Shown here: piece by piece, positions 1-5,079 of the stretch | How positions within the stretch are numbered: the stretch's first letter is position 1 | How the letters are laid out: each line of letters opens with the position of its first letter | Assembly: GCA_903851455.1 (NCBI GenBank) | Contig: CAINOM010000058.1 | Location: 1 to 5,079 of the forward strand | DNA from: an uncultured Bacteroidota bacterium | GTDB lineage: Bacteria > Bacteroidota > Bacteroidia > Chitinophagales > Chitinophagaceae | Direction: 5' to 3' | Length of the DNA: 5,079 bases | The notes under the pieces: generated by a model | The model's input: only the letters and a program-made list of their open reading frames with translations | Databases searched by the model: none | What the model was told of the DNA's origin: nothing | Program-made: the position numbers and the translations under genes

Positions 1-39
1 GCACAGCAGGAATGCCGCGCCTAATTTATTAATGCTCAT
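1..39 (-). CDS. 5' end of an unidentified gene, possibly exported (partial)
   Basis: An ATG at 39-37 on the minus strand opens a frame reading MSINKLGAAFLLC before the window ends. One Lys followed by a small and hydrophobic run (GAAFLL, then Cys) resembles the start of a signal peptide, or possibly a lipoprotein signal or membrane anchor, but 13 residues are too few to name a family. The main support for a real start is the context: a TTTG / TATCTTTA promoter-like pair lies just upstream with the right spacing and would give a leader of about 15-20 bases. No Shine-Dalgarno sequence is visible, which is normal for Bacteroidota. The gene has the same orientation as the NHL genes but is separated from them by 278 bases and a hairpin cluster, so it is probably a separate transcription unit. 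Confidence 0.5.
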   Translation of the reverse strand, partial: MSINKLGAAFLLC

Positions 40-60
40 AAAACTTTATTTGAAACGGGA

Positions 61-92
61 TAAAGATAAGTTGCAGCAGGTACACCCCCAAA
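61..92 (-). promoter_or_regulatory. Bacteroidota-type promoter for the left-edge gene
   Basis: Read on the minus strand, TTTG (92-89) is followed after 20 bases by TATCTTTA (68-61). The known Bacteroidota vegetative consensus is TTTG near -33 and TAnnTTTG near -7, so the downstream box matches in seven of eight fixed or free positions and the spacing is typical. Transcription would start near 55-57, about 16-18 bases before the ATG at 39. The call is by motif only. Confidence 0.5.
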
Positions 93-115
93 CCTCATTC
101 GGGGTGATTTACAAA

Positions 116-152
116 GGCAGAATAATACACGGGTTAATAATTGGCAGAATAA
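116..152. repeat. Short direct repeat upstream of the left-edge promoter
   Basis: GGCAGAATAA occurs at 116-125 and again at 143-152, 27 bases apart. The pair lies about 24-60 bases upstream of the TTTG box at 89-92 on the minus strand, where an activator could bind. Two 10-base copies in AT-rich intergenic DNA may also be chance, so this is a weak call. Confidence 0.25.
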
Positions 153-223
153 ATTGCACCAAAGAAATGTTGCGTCCCTGTTCAGTTCGCTAAAATTAAA
201 AACACAGGAGTGATCGTACAGCG

Positions 224-297
224 TATTTCGGCTAAAGCCCTTGAGTTTTCACCTTGACTTCCCCGACCTGAAGGTCGGGGCTATTGAATATAATAGC
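224..297. repeat. REP-like cluster of three small inverted repeats
   Basis: Three inverted repeats lie side by side. The first is GGCT-AA-AGCC (230-239). The second is CCCCGACC-TGAA-GGTCGGGG (261-268, loop 269-272, 273-280), a perfect 8-bp stem. The third is GCTATT-GAATAT-AATAGC (280-285 and 292-297), sharing base 280 with the second. The paired GGCTAAAGCC and GACC/GGTC hairpins separated by about 20 bases resemble short palindromic elements dispersed in many Bacteroidota genomes, some of which are linked to REP-associated (RAYT) transposases; that resemblance is from memory. It starts 20 bases past the stop of the upstream NHL gene on the minus strand. No T-run follows the strong stem on either strand, so it is not a textbook intrinsic terminator, although it could still stabilise the mRNA 3' end. 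Confidence 0.5.
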
Positions 298-317
298 GCA
301 GTTGCCGCGAAACCAGA

Positions 318-1691
318 TCAATGTGCAACCGAAATTGGTCCTTTCCATACGCCATGTGCGGAAACACCTTTGATAAAGTAGTAACCGGCGGGCTCTATAT
401 TCAACGTAACCAGTTTATTGGTAGGAGCGTTGGTTGATATCTGCAATCGCCCAGCCATGTTGTACACACCTATCTTCACATTTTCCTCGTAGTGGGAAGC
501 GAAAAAGACGTTCACCTGCCCGTCAAACGTGGGATTGGGATATATGGTAAGCGAAATAGAACCAGGATTACTCAGGTACACATACCTGATATCGTTGACG
601 TTGTTCTGGCCATTGGTTTCAGAAACGTAGATGTTGCCACTATGGTCGATAGCCAGTCCAAAAGGCTGATCAAACTGTGCATCTATGGCCAGGCCGCCAT
701 CGCCACCGTGGTCTTCTACCCCGTTTCCGGCCAGAGTAGTTATCAAGCCTGATGTATCCACCTTGCGGACGCGGAAGGTGTTCATATCAGCAATGAAGAT
801 ATTGCCTGTATCATCGCACTTCACATCAGTAGGGTAAAACAAACTGGCATTCGTTGCCGGACCACCATCGCCACTGAAACCGCCAGCGAGGCCTACTCCG
901 CCTGAACCGGCATAAGTGCTGATAATACCTGTTTTGCCGTCTATCTTACGGATGCGGTTATCAAAATGATCTGCAATAAAGATATTTCCCCTATGGTCCA
1001 CGCATACGCTGTAGGGCTTATCCAGCAGGGCAGCAGAGGCAGGGCCGCCATCACCAGTGCTGCCGGGCATGCCTCGTCCTGTCACTGTGGTGATCATTCC
1101 GGCGGGTGTAACCTTACGGATACGGAGATTTAAAAGGTCGGCTATGTACAAATTTCCTGAGTCGTCGAAGGCAAGACCTTCCGGGCTGCTCAGCTCGGCT
1201 GCGGTAGCGGGACCTCTATCGCCCCAATACCCCTGGAAGCCTGTGCCGGCGTAGGTGGATATGGTACCCTCGGTATTTACTTTACGTATCCGGCTGTTCC
1301 TGCTATCAGATATGTATACATTATCTCCGCCATCAACTGCCACATAAGTCGGCTGATTTAATTTTGCGTGAGTAGCCGGGCCGCCATCTCCACTATAGCC
1401 TGCAATGCTGGTGCCGGCAAATGTGGTGATGATACCTGACTGGGCAATTTTTCGCACACAGTTGTTGAAGACATCCGCCACATACAAATTGCCCCGGGAA
1501 TCGATGGCCATACCCTGCGGGGTATTGAACTGCGCATGCAGCGCTGGGCCACCATCGCCACTATAACCCTTGATCGTATCGTAACCCGCTATTGTCGTAA
1601 TGACCTGGGAATGCACCTGGTAACAGGAGCCCAGTATGCCCAGAACGAACAAAAACAGGAAATACTTTTTATTTACAATGGTTATACTCAT
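318..1691 (-). CDS. Secreted NHL-repeat protein with T9SS type A sorting domain
   Basis: The gene encodes 457 residues from the ATG at 1691. An in-frame TTG at 1721 would add ten residues (with KKKN) in front of an otherwise complete signal peptide, so the inner ATG is preferred. Residues 1-28 are a signal peptide with core FLFLFVLGIL; cleavage after VHS would leave Gln29 at the N-terminus, as common in Bacteroidota. Cys23 in LGSC could alternatively be a lipobox. Six NHL repeats of about 56-60 residues begin near 30, 87, 143, 199, 256 and 316; each carries variants of ITTxAG, GYSGDGGPA and GNLYIADxxNxRIRKV, and six copies suggest a six-bladed beta-propeller. Residues 381-457 (LTIYPNPTFDGQVNV to the end, with VYNMAGR and PAGYYFIKG) are a T9SS sorting domain, so export across the outer membrane is expected. 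Ligand and role are unknown. It lies 68 bases downstream of a co-oriented paralogue and may share its transcript. Confidence 0.93.
   Translation of the reverse strand: MSITIVNKKYFLFLFVLGILGSCYQVHSQVITTIAGYDTIKGYSGDGGPALHAQFNTPQGMAIDSRGNLYVADVFNNCVRKIAQSGIITTFAGTSIAGYSGDGGPATHAKLNQPTYVAVDGGDNVYISDSRNSRIRKVNTEGTISTYAGTGFQGYWGDRGPATAAELSSPEGLAFDDSGNLYIADLLNLRIRKVTPAGMITTVTGRGMPGSTGDGGPASAALLDKPYSVCVDHRGNIFIADHFDNRIRKIDGKTGIISTYAGSGGVGLAGGFSGDGGPATNASLFYPTDVKCDDTGNIFIADMNTFRVRKVDTSGLITTLAGNGVEDHGGDGGLAIDAQFDQPFGLAIDHSGNIYVSETNGQNNVNDIRYVYLSNPGSISLTIYPNPTFDGQVNVFFASHYEENVKIGVYNMAGRLQISTNAPTNKLVTLNIEPAGYYFIKGVSAHGVWKGPISVAH
321..551 (-). other. Intact T9SS C-terminal sorting domain of the first NHL gene
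   Basis: The last 77 codons encode a Por-secretion-system type A sorting domain. It opens with LTIYPNPTFDGQVNV, has the mid-domain VKIGVYNMAGR strand and ends with PAGYYFIKGVSAHGVWKGPISVAH. The family normally directs a cargo through the outer membrane and is removed or attached at the surface. It serves here as the intact reference for the interrupted domain of the neighbouring paralogue. The stop is TGA at 320-318. Confidence 0.85.
573..1604 (-). repeat. Six tandem NHL repeats (first gene)
   Basis: Six protein-level repeats occur with a period of about 168-180 bases. The most conserved segments are the GDGGPA loop and the GN(L/I)(Y/F)(V/I)AD...RIRKV strand pair. Repeat 3 has GDRGPA, repeat 5 has an extra GVGLAGG stretch before its GDGGPA, and repeat 6 ends atypically (NDIRYVYL), as expected at the edge of a propeller. 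The DNA copies have diverged, so this is an old array and not a recent expansion. Confidence 0.8.
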
Positions 1692-1759
1692 AATGGTATT
1701 CTTTTTTTTGCATGCCACCAACTCACTTTATCTCTAAGCATGCGCCCTCTCAGGGCCAC
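1692..1759. other. Short gap between the tandem NHL genes
   Basis: This 68-base gap holds no recognisable promoter box on the minus strand, which favours co-transcription of the two NHL genes. It contains the palindrome GCATGC twice (1710-1715 and 1738-1743) and a small inverted repeat GCCCT-CTC-AGGGC (1744-1756) just after the TAA of the upstream gene. The stem is only 5 bp with no T-run behind it, so it is not called a terminator. An A-rich stretch (GCAAAAAAAAGAA on the minus strand) precedes the ATG at 1691 and may aid translation in place of a Shine-Dalgarno sequence. Confidence 0.4.
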
Positions 1760-1942
1760 TTAACGATTGCCTATCTCGACTTTGCCTGTGAGGCTGCCAC
1801 CAGCAGTTGTGGCATGAACAAAGTAAATGCCCGATGGCGAATTGAGCCCAACCACAAACGGCTTGTTTGTTTCGGTTGAGAATTCGCCTACCTTCTCACC
1901 AACTACATTGCTGATGACGATATTTACTTTTCCAGTGTTGGC

Positions 1943-1945
1943 CTA
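1943..1945 (-). other. In-frame amber codon inside the sorting domain
   Basis: On the minus strand the codons read GTT ACC TAG GCC AAC ACT, with no indel on either side. TAG is one substitution from CAG (Gln), GAG (Glu), AAG (Lys), TCG, TTG, TGG or TAC/TAT. Readable sorting-domain sequence resumes immediately, so a single base change explains the interruption. The neighbouring NHL gene ends in TGA and the downstream half of this frame ends in TAA, each where a sorting domain normally ends. Confidence 0.85.
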
Positions 1946-2032
1946 GGTAACGTTTACCGTAAACGAGCCATTGTTAGGGTTTGGATAAATACCCAGCTCC
2001 ATAAGATCTTTGTCTACACTCTTTACAGCCGT

Positions 2033-3049
2033 GACGGTAGAGGTAATATAGTTTACCCTGTTATAACGCCAATCGGAGAAGTAAATATTCCCTGCATTGT
2101 CAACGGCCAGCCCACGACAGTCACCTATGAGTGCATTTACCGCCAAACCCGTATCGCCATTGAAACCGGATGTACCATGGCGGCCGGCGATTGTCACCAT
2201 CTCACCCGAGTTGACGTCCATTTTGCGGATCAAATAATTCAGTTCATCTGAGATATAAACGTTGCCCCGACGGTCTACAGCCACACTGGAGGGAGCATAA
2301 ATTTCGCTGTGCACAGCATTACTGCCATCAGCCGAATAGCCGGCTACGCCATTACCCATAACAGTAGATATCTTATGGAACGTATCCACTTTACGGACGC
2401 GGTTATTATTCTGATCAGCTATGTAAACATTCCCGATATTATCTACGGCAACTGATGATGGCTCGTATAGCGTGGCCAGCGTAGAAGAAGGCCAGTCGTC
2501 ACCATTAAAACCGCCAGCACCAGTACCGGCAATTGTTGATATCATACCATTTAAATCGATCTTACGAACCGCATTATTTGACCGGTCAGCGATGTAAATA
2601 TTGCCTTGTGCATCCACCGCAACGCCTGTCGGACCGTATAATTCGGCGGCAGAAGCTGGTCCGTTGTCCCCCGTATAACCACCGGTATTGGCACCTGCCA
2701 GTGTAGTGATAACTCCGCCGGTGTTGATCATCCGGACACGGTTATTACCTTTGTCGGCTACATATAAATTCCCGATAACGTCAACTGCGAGGCCGGTGGG
2801 ATTGTGTAATTCTGCATTGATAGCCAGTCCGCCGTCACCGCTGAAACCAGCAGTACCGGTTCCGGCGATCGTTGTGATGGTACCTGCACTGTTGATCTTG
2901 CGGATGCGCTGGTTGAAATAGTCCGCAAAATATGAATTGCCCGCACCATCAACCGCAATACCCGATGGGCCAAATACCTCCGCTAAGCTGGCCGCACTCG
3001 AATCTCCACTGAAACCGGCAACACCATTTCCCGCCAGGTTGTAAATAGT
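2033..3049 (-). repeat. Six tandem NHL repeats (second gene)
   Basis: Six protein repeats of about 56-57 residues match those of the downstream gene in number and order. The loop motif is more degenerate here: GDSSAAS in repeat 1, GDDWPSS in repeat 4 and ADGSNAV in repeat 5, against GDGGLA or GDNGPA in repeats 2 and 3. The Asp-rich GNxYxAD strands are intact throughout, so the propeller could still fold. Confidence 0.8.
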
Positions 3050-3115
3050 TTGTGCCTTTGTAGTAATGGCAAAACCAAGCACAGCCAAAAGACTGGGTAG
3101 AATTATCTTTTTCAT

Positions 3116-3315
3116 ATGGGTAATTTGCCACTAAGGTATTGTTTTTTTAGTGATTTTTTTAGCTCCATTCATTATTTATTAGTTTCATTTTGCGCCATTG
3201 CAAATGAATGCCAATATCATAAAATGGGTTAAAATATGAGAAATGATCACTTTGTTCCCAATCAGGGATCAAAACATTGTACCTTTGGCCGGCTTACTAA
3301 GTGATTTAATATACA
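3116..3315. other. Divergent intergenic region
   Basis: These 200 bases separate the start of the minus-strand NHL gene from the start of the plus-strand pseudouridine synthase gene. The plus-strand promoter is annotated separately. On the NHL side no good TAnnTTTG box was found; TTCATTTG (minus strand, near 3200) is the nearest and has no convincing -33 partner. Two copies of TTTTTTTAG (3142-3150 and 3154-3162, 12 bases apart) give the presumed NHL leader an A-rich character. No small ORF or RNA gene is evident. Confidence 0.4.
3251..3287 (+). promoter_or_regulatory. Bacteroidota-type promoter for the pseudouridine synthase gene
   Basis: TACCTTTG at 3280-3287 is an exact match to the TAnnTTTG -7 consensus of Bacteroidota. 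TTTG at 3251-3254 is a possible -33 element, but the 25-base spacer is a few bases longer than usual. Transcription would start near 3292, giving an AT-rich leader of about 24 bases before the ATG at 3316 with no Shine-Dalgarno sequence. Between the two boxes lies a small inverted repeat, TCCC-AATCA-GGGA (3256-3268), overlapped by TGATC (3244-3248) and GATCA (3267-3271), a possible operator. Confidence 0.5.
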
Positions 3316-5079
3316 ATGCGAAAAAGTTCATCCCAAACTGGTGGGGGCAAGCGGCCCGGATCCGATAGTTCATTTTCTAACAGTGGCCCCCGCAAGGACG
3401 CAAAGCCATTTAAAAAGAAAAATTATGACGGGCGGAGCGGTTCCGCCGGTGATGGCCCCTCCCGCCCTTCACGGCCTTATTCAGGCCGAACCACAGATGG
3501 TGACGCAGGAAAATTCCGTTCTGACAAGCCTTTTGGGAAAGAACCCAGGCATGGCGCGAGCAAAGAATTTGACAAACCCCGCAAACCATATGGGGATAAG
3601 CCATTCTCAGACAGACCGAAAAAATCGTTTGATAAACCGGGAGGAAGAGACGGAGAAGCACGCAAACCATATGGTGATAAGCCCTTCTCAGACCGTCCAA
3701 AACGTTCGTTTGATAAACCTGCAGGCCGGGATGGCGAACCGCGCAAGCCATATGGAGATAAACCATTCTCGGACCGGCCAAAGCGGTCGTTTGATAAACC
3801 GGGAGGTGGAGATGGAGCGCCACGCGAGCCACGTAAACCATACGGAGATAAGCCTTTCTCCGATCGTCCAAAAAGGTCTTTCGATAAGCCGGATGAAGAC
3901 GGAGCACCTCGTGAACCGCGCAAACCATACGGTGATAAGCCATTTTCCGATCGCCCGAAAAGGTCTTTCGATAAGCCAGATAGAGACGGAGCGCCACGTG
4001 AACCAAGGAAAGAATTTGACAAACCACGGAAACCATATGGTGATAAGCCATTTTCAGATAAGCCGAAGAAGTCTTTTGATAAGTCTTCATTTAAGAAAGA
4101 TGAAGGAGGCAAAAGAAGCGGAAAGACGGCGGACTCAAGGCCATTCCGCGACCGCCCAAAGGCGCCACCGGTAGAGAAGTTTGAGAAAATACCTGATGTA
4201 GTATCGTTTTCGAAAGATATAGATGATGTGCTGCCCGGCAAGTATGACGTGGTGAGCCCGGAAATAAAATACGACAAACCTAAGGGTGGAAAAGGCCGCA
4301 AGGAAGAACCGGCTGAAAAGAAACCACATACCCCATCCGGAAAGAAAAAACGTTATCAGCACAATCATGATGACGATGAAGAAGATGATGAGGACGACAA
4401 GGAAATAAACCAAACTAACGGCCCAAGGCTGGAAATGCCCCTGAACAAATTCATAGCGCACAGTGGCGAATGCAGCCGCCGTGATGCGGCAGAGCTGGTG
4501 AGGCAGGGCAAAGTGAAGGTGAACGAAGATCTGGTGCTGGACCCTGGCTACAGGGTGAAACATGACGATAAGGTAACGCTTAGCGGAAAGAAGCTGACAC
4601 CGCAAAAAGGGATGGTTTACATACTCCTAAACAAACCAAAAGGATTTATTACTACCAACGAAGATCCACAAGGCCGTAAGACCGTGATGGAGCTGGTAGG
4701 TAATTCGGGAGTAGACAGGTTGTTCCCGGTGGGACGGCTGGATCGTGATACATCCGGGTTGCTGCTTATTACCAATGACGGTGATCTGACTCAGAAGCTT
4801 TGCCACCCATCGTACAATATAAAGAAGGTATACCAGGTAACGCTGGACAAACCGCTGACCAAGGCCGACTTTGAAAAGATAATAGAAGGTGTGGAACTGG
4901 AAGACGGAAAGGCAGTGGTAGACGAACTGGCCTGGCTGGAAAAGAAAAACGAACTGGGACTGGAGATACATAGTGGTCGCAATCGAATTGTGCGCCGCAT
5001 CTTTGAATCGCTGGGATATGTGGTAGACAAACTGGACCGCATGATGTATGCCGGCCTCACCAAGAAAAACCTGCCCCGC
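3316..5079 (+). CDS. rluB: RluB-type rRNA pseudouridine synthase with long repetitive N-terminal tail (3' end missing)
   Basis: From the ATG at 3316 one frame stays open for 588 codons to the window edge. Members of the RsuA/RluB/RluE/RluF family isomerise a specific uridine in rRNA; RluB acts on 23S rRNA. Residues 376-427 (LNKFIAHSGECSRRDAAELV to LSGKKL) are an S4 RNA-binding domain. The catalytic domain starts near 433 with MVYILLNKPKGFITT. GRLDRDTSGLLL at 473-484 carries the catalytic Asp476, followed by ITNDGDLTQKLCHPS, GVELEDG and GRNRIVRR (554-561). EDPQGRKTV, the LCHPS segment, VELEDG and the terminal LPR fit RluB better than RluF, but the exact target uridine cannot be proven. The visible end lies inside the LPRG motif, so probably only 10-30 residues are missing. 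Residues 1 to about 370 are low-complexity: a Ser/Gly/Lys/Arg/Pro-rich start, six KPYGDKPF repeats, a charged linker and an acidic tract at 352-363. The E. coli enzyme has about 290 residues and no such tail. No Shine-Dalgarno sequence is visible; the promoter at 3280-3287 supports this start. Confidence 0.92.
   Translation, partial: MRKSSSQTGGGKRPGSDSSFSNSGPRKDAKPFKKKNYDGRSGSAGDGPSRPSRPYSGRTTDGDAGKFRSDKPFGKEPRHGASKEFDKPRKPYGDKPFSDRPKKSFDKPGGRDGEARKPYGDKPFSDRPKRSFDKPAGRDGEPRKPYGDKPFSDRPKRSFDKPGGGDGAPREPRKPYGDKPFSDRPKRSFDKPDEDGAPREPRKPYGDKPFSDRPKRSFDKPDRDGAPREPRKEFDKPRKPYGDKPFSDKPKKSFDKSSFKKDEGGKRSGKTADSRPFRDRPKAPPVEKFEKIPDVVSFSKDIDDVLPGKYDVVSPEIKYDKPKGGKGRKEEPAEKKPHTPSGKKKRYQHNHDDDEEDDEDDKEINQTNGPRLEMPLNKFIAHSGECSRRDAAELVRQGKVKVNEDLVLDPGYRVKHDDKVTLSGKKLTPQKGMVYILLNKPKGFITTNEDPQGRKTVMELVGNSGVDRLFPVGRLDRDTSGLLLITNDGDLTQKLCHPSYNIKKVYQVTLDKPLTKADFEKIIEGVELEDGKAVVDELAWLEKKNELGLEIHSGRNRIVRRIFESLGYVVDKLDRMMYAGLTKKNLPR
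3583..4092 (+). repeat. Six in-frame repeats of a KPYGDKPFSDRPKRSFDKP unit in the synthase tail
   Basis: Copies start at 3583, 3664, 3745, 3835, 3922 and 4030, giving periods of 81, 81, 90, 87 and 108 bases, all multiples of three. The 19-residue core KPYGDKPFSDRPKRSFDKP is identical in copies 2 to 5. Copy 1 has PKKSF in place of PKRSF, and copy 6 reads SDKPKKSFDKS. Spacers are Gly/Asp/Arg-rich (GGRDGEAR, AGRDGEPR, GGGDGAPREPR, DEDGAPREPR). The KEFDKPR module precedes both copy 1 (3562) and copy 6 (4009). The composition (Lys, Arg, Asp, Pro, with one Tyr and three Phe per unit) predicts a disordered, net basic segment that could contact RNA. The function is not known. Confidence 0.9.
4369..4404 (+). 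other. Acidic tract between basic tail and S4 domain
   Basis: Codons 352-363 read as an unbroken run of Asp and Glu apart from one Lys (DDDEEDDEDDKE), preceded by His-Asn-His and a Lys-rich KKKRYQ stretch. It sits 12 residues before the S4 domain. A basic tail followed by an acidic block could fold back on itself, or the acidic block could shield the tail from non-specific RNA binding; both are inference. Confidence 0.6.

Larger units (their letters stand above)
1760..3115 (-). pseudogene. NHL-repeat protein whose T9SS sorting domain is cut by an in-frame TAG
   Basis: From the ATG at 3115 the frame encodes 390 residues to TAG at 1945-1943, then continues open for 60 more codons to TAA at 1762-1760. 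Residues 1-21 (MKKIILPSLLAVLGFAITTKA) are a clear signal peptide with Gln22 at +1. Six NHL repeats begin near 23, 79, 135, 191, 248 and 305, with the same AGxGxxGxxGD and GNxYxAD...RVRKV pattern as the downstream paralogue. The sorting domain starts at LGIYPNPNNGSFTVNVT (374-390) and is interrupted by the TAG; beyond it the same frame reads ANTGKVNIVISNVVGEK and later SPSGIYFVHATTAGG and KVEIGN, a normal sorting-domain remainder. The expected product is therefore truncated: it would still be secreted to the periplasm but would lack a working T9SS signal. A sequencing error, strain-specific mutation or partial readthrough are the alternatives. No frameshift is seen elsewhere. Confidence 0.85.

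Noticed and set aside
261..280. Strong 8-bp hairpin as a canonical intrinsic terminator of the first NHL gene
   Set aside because: The bases after the stem on the minus strand (AAGTCAAGG) are not T-rich, and the plus strand also lacks a T-run. It is annotated as part of a REP-like cluster instead.
492..1254. Plus-strand open frames opposite the first NHL gene (492-752 and 1057-1254)
   Set aside because: They are antisense shadows of the NHL repeats, short, without signal peptide, domain or promoter.
1744..1756. Hairpin GCCCT-CTC-AGGGC as a terminator between the NHL genes
   Set aside because: The stem is only 5 bp with a 3-base loop and no T-run follows on either strand.
1943..1945. TAG recoding as a sense codon in this organism
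   Set aside because: TAG reassignment is known in some Bacteroidota phages but not as a normal feature of their hosts, and one codon in one gene is not evidence for it. A nonsense mutation or a read error is simpler.
2688..2973. Open frames on both strands inside the second NHL gene
   Set aside because: These are shadows of a region with clear NHL coding on the minus strand in another frame.
3583..4092. Regularly spaced repeats considered as a CRISPR array or minisatellite
   Set aside because: The copies are in frame, the DNA of the copies differs mainly at synonymous positions, and the spacers are coding and similar to each other.
3410..4301. Long open frames on the minus strand, and a shifted plus-strand frame (3341-4174), over the repeat array
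   Set aside because: They mirror the in-frame repeats of the synthase tail: a repeat with periods that are multiples of three and no stop in one unit keeps other frames open too. Their translations are low-complexity, have no domain, and end where the repeats end. The 3316 frame contains S4 and catalytic domains and continues through.
4135..5063. Minus-strand open frames opposite the synthase S4 and catalytic domains
   Set aside because: The plus-strand frame has conserved S4 and GRLD catalytic motifs throughout; the antisense products are unrelated hydrophobic sequence typical of complements of Lys/Glu/Asp-rich coding DNA.

Overview
The window looks like chromosomal DNA of a member of the Bacteroidota, most likely a Chitinophagaceae or Sphingobacteria-type organism. 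The evidence is: (i) two secreted NHL-repeat proteins with a type IX secretion (T9SS) C-terminal sorting domain, which is confined to this phylum; (ii) signal peptides whose predicted cleavage leaves Gln at +1; (iii) promoter-like TTTG / TAnnTTTG pairs and no obvious Shine-Dalgarno sequences. The species cannot be named from the sequence.

Layout, left to right. Bases 1-39 hold the first 13 codons of a minus-strand gene that runs off the left edge, with a good Bacteroidota-type promoter behind it (61-92). Bases 224-297 hold a cluster of short hairpins resembling a dispersed REP-like element. Bases 318-1691 (minus) encode an intact six-repeat NHL protein with signal peptide and T9SS sorting domain. 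After a 68-base gap, bases 1760-3115 (minus) encode a paralogue of the same architecture, but an in-frame TAG at 1943-1945 cuts the sorting domain shortly after its YPNP motif. The frame stays open for 60 codons beyond it, to a TAA at the expected domain end. Bases 3116-3315 are a divergent intergenic region with a promoter for the plus-strand gene. Bases 3316-5079 (plus, open at the right edge) encode an RluB-type rRNA pseudouridine synthase. A roughly 370-residue low-complexity tail precedes its S4 and catalytic domains and contains six copies of a KPYGDKPFSDRPKRSFDKP-type repeat.

The two NHL genes are tandem, co-oriented paralogues, probably secreted or surface proteins that could share a transcript. 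The pseudouridine synthase is a divergently transcribed housekeeping RNA-modification gene, and nothing in the sequence links it functionally to the NHL pair. I see no CRISPR array, tRNA, rRNA, transposase or defence system. The points most worth a second look are the amber codon in the second NHL gene's sorting domain, and the peptide repeats in the synthase tail, which are identical in protein but differ at many synonymous positions.
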